Origin: VAYN01 sp964540905
GTDB taxonomy: Bacteria > Actinomycetota > Thermoleophilia > Solirubrobacterales > 70-9
Assembly: GCA_964540905.1 (NCBI GenBank)
Contig: CAZIOS010000048.1
Coordinates: forward strand, 1-9,372
Length of the DNA: 9,372 nt
Reading direction: 5' to 3'
Part shown: positions 4,635-9,372 of the stretch, one piece after another
Layout: each line of letters starts with the position of its first letter
Position numbering within the stretch: position 1 is the first letter of the stretch
The notes under the pieces: generated by a model
The model's database searches: none
What the model saw: only the letters and a program-made list of their open reading frames with translations
What the model was told of the DNA's origin: nothing
Position numbers and translations under genes: made by a program

Positions 4635-6074
4635 TCAAGCGGCGCTCTGCCGGCGCGCCAGCTCGACCAGGAGGCGGACGCCGTAGCCGCTGGCGTCCTT
4701 GCCGGTGTACTCGCGGCCGACGTCCCAGGCGGTGCCGGCGATGTCGATGTGGGCCCAGGGGGTCTCGCCGACGAACTCCTCGAGGAAGGAGGCGGCGGTG
4801 ATCGTCCCCGCCTCGCGCTTGGAGGCGAGGTTGGAGAGGTCGGCGACGGTGCCCTTCATCATCGCCTTGAACTCCGGGTGCAGCGGCAGCCGCCAGGCCA
4901 GCTCGCCGGTCTCCTCGCCGGCCGCGGTGACGGCGGCGGCCAGCTCGTCGTCGTTGGCGATCACCGCCGCGTAGGTGGAGCCGAGGGCGATCAGGACGGC
5001 GCCGGTCAGGGTCGCCAGGTCGACCAGCCGCTCGGCCCCGAGCTCGACCGCGTAGGCGAGCGCGTCGGCGAGGATCAGCCGTCCCTCGGCGTCGGTGTTG
5101 TTGACCTCCACCGTCTTGCCGCTGTACTGGGTGATGACGTCGCCGGGCTTGATCGCCGACCCGGAGGGCATGTTCTCGGTCGCCGGAACCACCGCGACCA
5201 GGTTCAGCGCCAGGCCGAGCTCGGCGATCGCCGCCACCGCCTCCAGCACCGCCGCGGCGCCCGACATGTCGTACTTCATCTCCTGCATGCCAGCGCCGGG
5301 CTTGAGCGAGATGCCGCCGGTGTCGAAGGTGACCCCCTTGCCGACCAGGCCGAGGGTGGGGCCGCTGTCGCCGCCGCGGTAGCGCAGGACGATCAGCCGC
5401 GGCTCCTCGACGCTGCCCTGGCTGACCGCGACCAGGCCGCCCATCGCCTTGGCGGCGATGTCCTCGGGCCCGAGGACATCGACCGCAACCGCCTCGCTGG
5501 CGGCGGCGATCTCCTCCGCCCGCGCCGCCAGGTAGCTCGGGGTGGCGACGTTGGCGGGGGTGCTCTGCAGGTCGCGGGCGCGGTTCTGGGCCTCGGCGCC
5601 GATCCGCGCCGCCTTCGCCGCGGCGGCCACGGCGGTGGGCGCCAGCAGGGTCAGCGACTCGATCGTGGCGGGCGCCGGCTCGTCCTCGTCGGCGCTGCGG
5701 AAGCGGTCGAAGCGGTAGGAGCCGAGGATCGTGCCGGTGACCAGCGCCGCGGCCGCCGCCTCGTCGTCGTCGGACTCCGGCAGCGCCCAGGCCAGGCTCG
5801 TGACCTCGAGCTGGGCGGCCCGCTTGGCCACCAGCGCCGCCGCCACCCGCAGCCGCTCCGGCTCGGCCTCCTCGCGCCTGCCGAGGCCGACGACCAGCAG
5901 GCGGGCGGGGCTGCCCGGGTAGAGCAGCGAGAGCTTCTTATAGGCGCCGCCGGCGTCGCCGGCGCCGGGCGCGGCGGCGAGGTCCGCCGCCAGCGAGCCG
6001 CCCTCGTAGAGCCCGACGACCGCGAGCTCGTCCTCGACCGCGGCGATCTCGCTCTGGCGCACCTCAACCTTCAT
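4635..6074 (-). CDS. pepA: Leucyl aminopeptidase, peptidase family M17
   Basis: A cytosolic metallo-aminopeptidase that removes N-terminal residues from peptides, usually as a hexamer with two Mn2+ or Zn2+ per subunit. At 479 aa it is slightly shorter than E. coli PepA (503). The less conserved N-terminal domain covers about 1-160. The catalytic domain starts with NRARDLQSTPANVATPSYLA (164-183). VGKGVTFDTGG (244-254) holds metal ligands Lys246 and Asp251, then come Lys258 and Asp269 (in KYDMSG). The signature NTDAEGRL (326-333) holds Asp328, Glu330 and Arg332. Spacing between these residues equals that in E. coli PepA (K270, D275, K282, D293, D352, E354, R356), so the enzyme should be active. 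ATG 6074 has no Shine-Dalgarno; TAGACT on the minus strand 8 nt above points to a leaderless or near-leaderless mRNA. It is divergent from the thiolase (96 nt apart), convergent with the thioesterase, and probably monocistronic. Confidence 0.97.
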   Translation of the reverse strand: MKVEVRQSEIAAVEDELAVVGLYEGGSLAADLAAAPGAGDAGGAYKKLSLLYPGSPARLLVVGLGRREEAEPERLRVAAALVAKRAAQLEVTSLAWALPESDDDEAAAAALVTGTILGSYRFDRFRSADEDEPAPATIESLTLLAPTAVAAAAKAARIGAEAQNRARDLQSTPANVATPSYLAARAEEIAAASEAVAVDVLGPEDIAAKAMGGLVAVSQGSVEEPRLIVLRYRGGDSGPTLGLVGKGVTFDTGGISLKPGAGMQEMKYDMSGAAAVLEAVAAIAELGLALNLVAVVPATENMPSGSAIKPGDVITQYSGKTVEVNNTDAEGRLILADALAYAVELGAERLVDLATLTGAVLIALGSTYAAVIANDDELAAAVTAAGEETGELAWRLPLHPEFKAMMKGTVADLSNLASKREAGTITAASFLEEFVGETPWAHIDIAGTAWDVGREYTGKDASGYGVRLLVELARRQSAA

Positions 6075-6082
6075 CGGGCGCG

Positions 6083-6088
6083 AGTCTA
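6083..6088 (-). promoter_or_regulatory. -10 box of pepA (leaderless type)
   Basis: TAGACT on the minus strand ends 8 nt before ATG 6074, and the interval CGCGCCCG contains no ribosome-binding sequence. The expected transcription start is at or within 2 nt of the start codon. No good -35 is seen, which is common in actinobacterial promoters. The same hexamer sits in the same place before the mutase gene. Confidence 0.5.
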
Positions 6089-6170
6089 CGGACGCGCTCT
6101 CGCTATCGTCCCGGCCGGGCCTGGCGCCCGCTGGATCGGACCCACGAAACCGGAGAAAGAAAGGCAGTAG

Positions 6171-7355
<1,185 letters not shown>

Positions 7356-7356
7356 C

Positions 7357-8142
7357 TTGAGCCGCGGCGCGGCGTTCTTCGACCTCGACAAGACCCTGAT
7401 CGCGGGGTCTTCGGGGATGCAGTTCGCCCGCGTCGCGACCCGGCAGGGGATCGTCAGCCGCCGCCAGCTCGCCAGCTGGGGCTTCGAGCACCTGCGCTAC
7501 CGGTTGCGCGGCACCACCGACGAGCGCACCGCCGAGGTCCTGCGCGTCGCCCGCGACCTGATCTCCGGGGTTCCGGCAAAGACGATCGAGCGGATGGGGC
7601 CGGAGGTGATGGCGGCGATCCTGCCGCGCGTTTACCCGCAGATGCTGGCGGAGGTCCATGCCCACCAGGACGCCGGCCGCCCGACCTTCATCGTCAGCGC
7701 CGCCGGCAACGACGTGGTCGAGTCGCTGGCGGCGGTGCTGGGGATGGAGGGCGGGATCGGCACCCGCTACGAGGTCGACAGCGAGGGCAACTTCAGCGGC
7801 CGCCTCGACGGCCCCTTCGTCTACGGCCCCGGCAAGGTCGAGGCGATGGCGGCCTGCGCCGGGCGCCACCAGATCGACCTCGCCGATTCATATGCCTACT
7901 CCGACTCGCTCTCCGACCTGCCGATGCTGCGCGCGGTCGGCCACCCGGTCGCGGTCAACCCGGACCCGCCGCTGGCCGCGATCGCGCGGGAGGAGGGCTG
8001 GCAGACGATGCGCTTCGAGCGCCTCGGCCGCCGCCTCGCCGCCGTTGCCTTCACGCTGCTGGCGACCCTGGCCGGGATCGGCGCCTCCCGCGTCGCCGCC
8101 CACCGCAAGCCGGCGCCGTCGCGGTTGCGTATCCGCTCCTAG
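7357..8142 (+). CDS. HAD-IB family phosphatase (SerB/CicA-like) with C-terminal hydrophobic segment
   Basis: A 261-aa haloacid dehalogenase subfamily IB hydrolase. Motif I is FFDLDKTLI, with nucleophile Asp9 and acid/base Asp11; motif II is FIVSAAG, with Ser114; Lys160 in YGPGK is the likely motif III lysine; and YSDSLSDLPML supplies Asp183 and Asp187 for Mg2+. The helical cap lies about 20-90. These proteins dephosphorylate small phosphorylated metabolites; relatives include phosphoserine phosphatase and the HAD domains fused to PlsC-type acyltransferases in actinobacteria. Residues 225-243 (RRLAAVAFTLLATLAGIGA) are hydrophobic and could anchor the C-terminus in the membrane, followed by an Arg/Lys-rich tail. 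The start is TTG 7357, with GGGAG (7347-7351) 5 nt before it and inside the thiolase end; only one base separates it from the thiolase stop, so translation is probably coupled. The substrate is unknown; a lipid-linked phosphate is one possibility given the tail. Confidence 0.88.
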   Translation: MSRGAAFFDLDKTLIAGSSGMQFARVATRQGIVSRRQLASWGFEHLRYRLRGTTDERTAEVLRVARDLISGVPAKTIERMGPEVMAAILPRVYPQMLAEVHAHQDAGRPTFIVSAAGNDVVESLAAVLGMEGGIGTRYEVDSEGNFSGRLDGPFVYGPGKVEAMAACAGRHQIDLADSYAYSDSLSDLPMLRAVGHPVAVNPDPPLAAIAREEGWQTMRFERLGRRLAAVAFTLLATLAGIGASRVAAHRKPAPSRLRIRS

Positions 8143-8167
8143 CGTCGTCGCTGCCGCTCGGCGCATC

Positions 8168-8173
8168 TAGACT
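8168..8173 (+). promoter_or_regulatory. -10 box of the acyl-CoA mutase gene (leaderless type)
   Basis: TAGACT ends exactly 6 nt before ATG 8180, and the interval is GCGCGC with no Shine-Dalgarno, so the A of the ATG is the predicted transcription start. No convincing -35 is present. This gives the mutase its own promoter although it lies only 37 nt after the HAD gene. Confidence 0.55.
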
Positions 8174-8179
8174 GCGCGC

Positions 8180-9372
<1,193 letters not shown>

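Noticed and set aside
4602..6170. 522-codon plus-strand open frame over pepA
   Set aside because: It is antisense to a gene with every M17 metal ligand; composition is biased and no family motif is present.

Overview
The window is a high-GC stretch (by eye around 70% or more in most genes, with G/C at most third codon positions) carrying housekeeping-type fatty acid, acyl-CoA and peptide metabolism genes. Several starts are GTG or TTG, and three starts sit 6-8 nt below a TANNNT -10 box with no Shine-Dalgarno. Together with the two-part style acyl-CoA mutase and the HxlR and PaaI-thioesterase types, this suggests an actinobacterium. Thermoleophilia (Solirubrobacterales-like) is my best guess, but the sequence alone does not fix it. 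I saw no rRNA, tRNA, CRISPR array, insertion sequence or phage gene.

Layout. (1) 1-2221, minus strand: an aldehyde dehydrogenase followed 22 nt later by an acyl-CoA dehydrogenase that runs off the left edge; probably one operon. (2) 2340-3273, plus strand: a lower-GC two-gene insert, an XRE-type repressor plus a nucleotidyltransferase-fold protein, with its own leaderless promoter and a dyad over the -10. This is a candidate toxin-antitoxin or defence-like module. (3) 3270-3770, minus strand: an HxlR-type regulator with a cysteine-rich C-terminal tail, overlapping the nucleotidyltransferase tail-to-tail by 4 bp. (4) 3773-4587, plus strand: a divergent control region with two dyads and a good promoter, then a 49-codon basic small ORF with a strong Shine-Dalgarno, coupled by a GTGA overlap to a PaaI-type hotdog thioesterase. 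(5) 4607-4630: a symmetrical hairpin between two converging genes. (6) 4635-6074, minus strand: leucyl aminopeptidase PepA with all metal ligands. (7) 6171-8142, plus strand: a thiolase and, 1 nt after it, a HAD-IB phosphatase with a C-terminal membrane-type segment. (8) 8180 to the right edge: the large subunit of a B12-dependent acyl-CoA mutase with its own leaderless promoter.

How they may work together. The mutase has Phe and Gln where methylmalonyl-CoA mutase has Tyr89 and Arg207. That is the pair described for isobutyryl-CoA mutase, so it more likely interconverts isobutyryl-CoA and n-butyryl-CoA (or a similar uncharged branched acyl-CoA) than methylmalonyl-CoA. With the short-chain type acyl-CoA dehydrogenase and the acetyl-CoA acetyltransferase type thiolase, this suggests a local set for branched or short-chain acyl-CoA breakdown. 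The thioesterase under a possibly redox- or ligand-sensing HxlR regulator would release acids from CoA. These functional links are inference from motifs and proximity.

The observations most worth following are the mutase substrate signature, the XRE-nucleotidyltransferase module, the coupled 49-aa ORF under the HxlR dyads, and the repeated leaderless promoter architecture.
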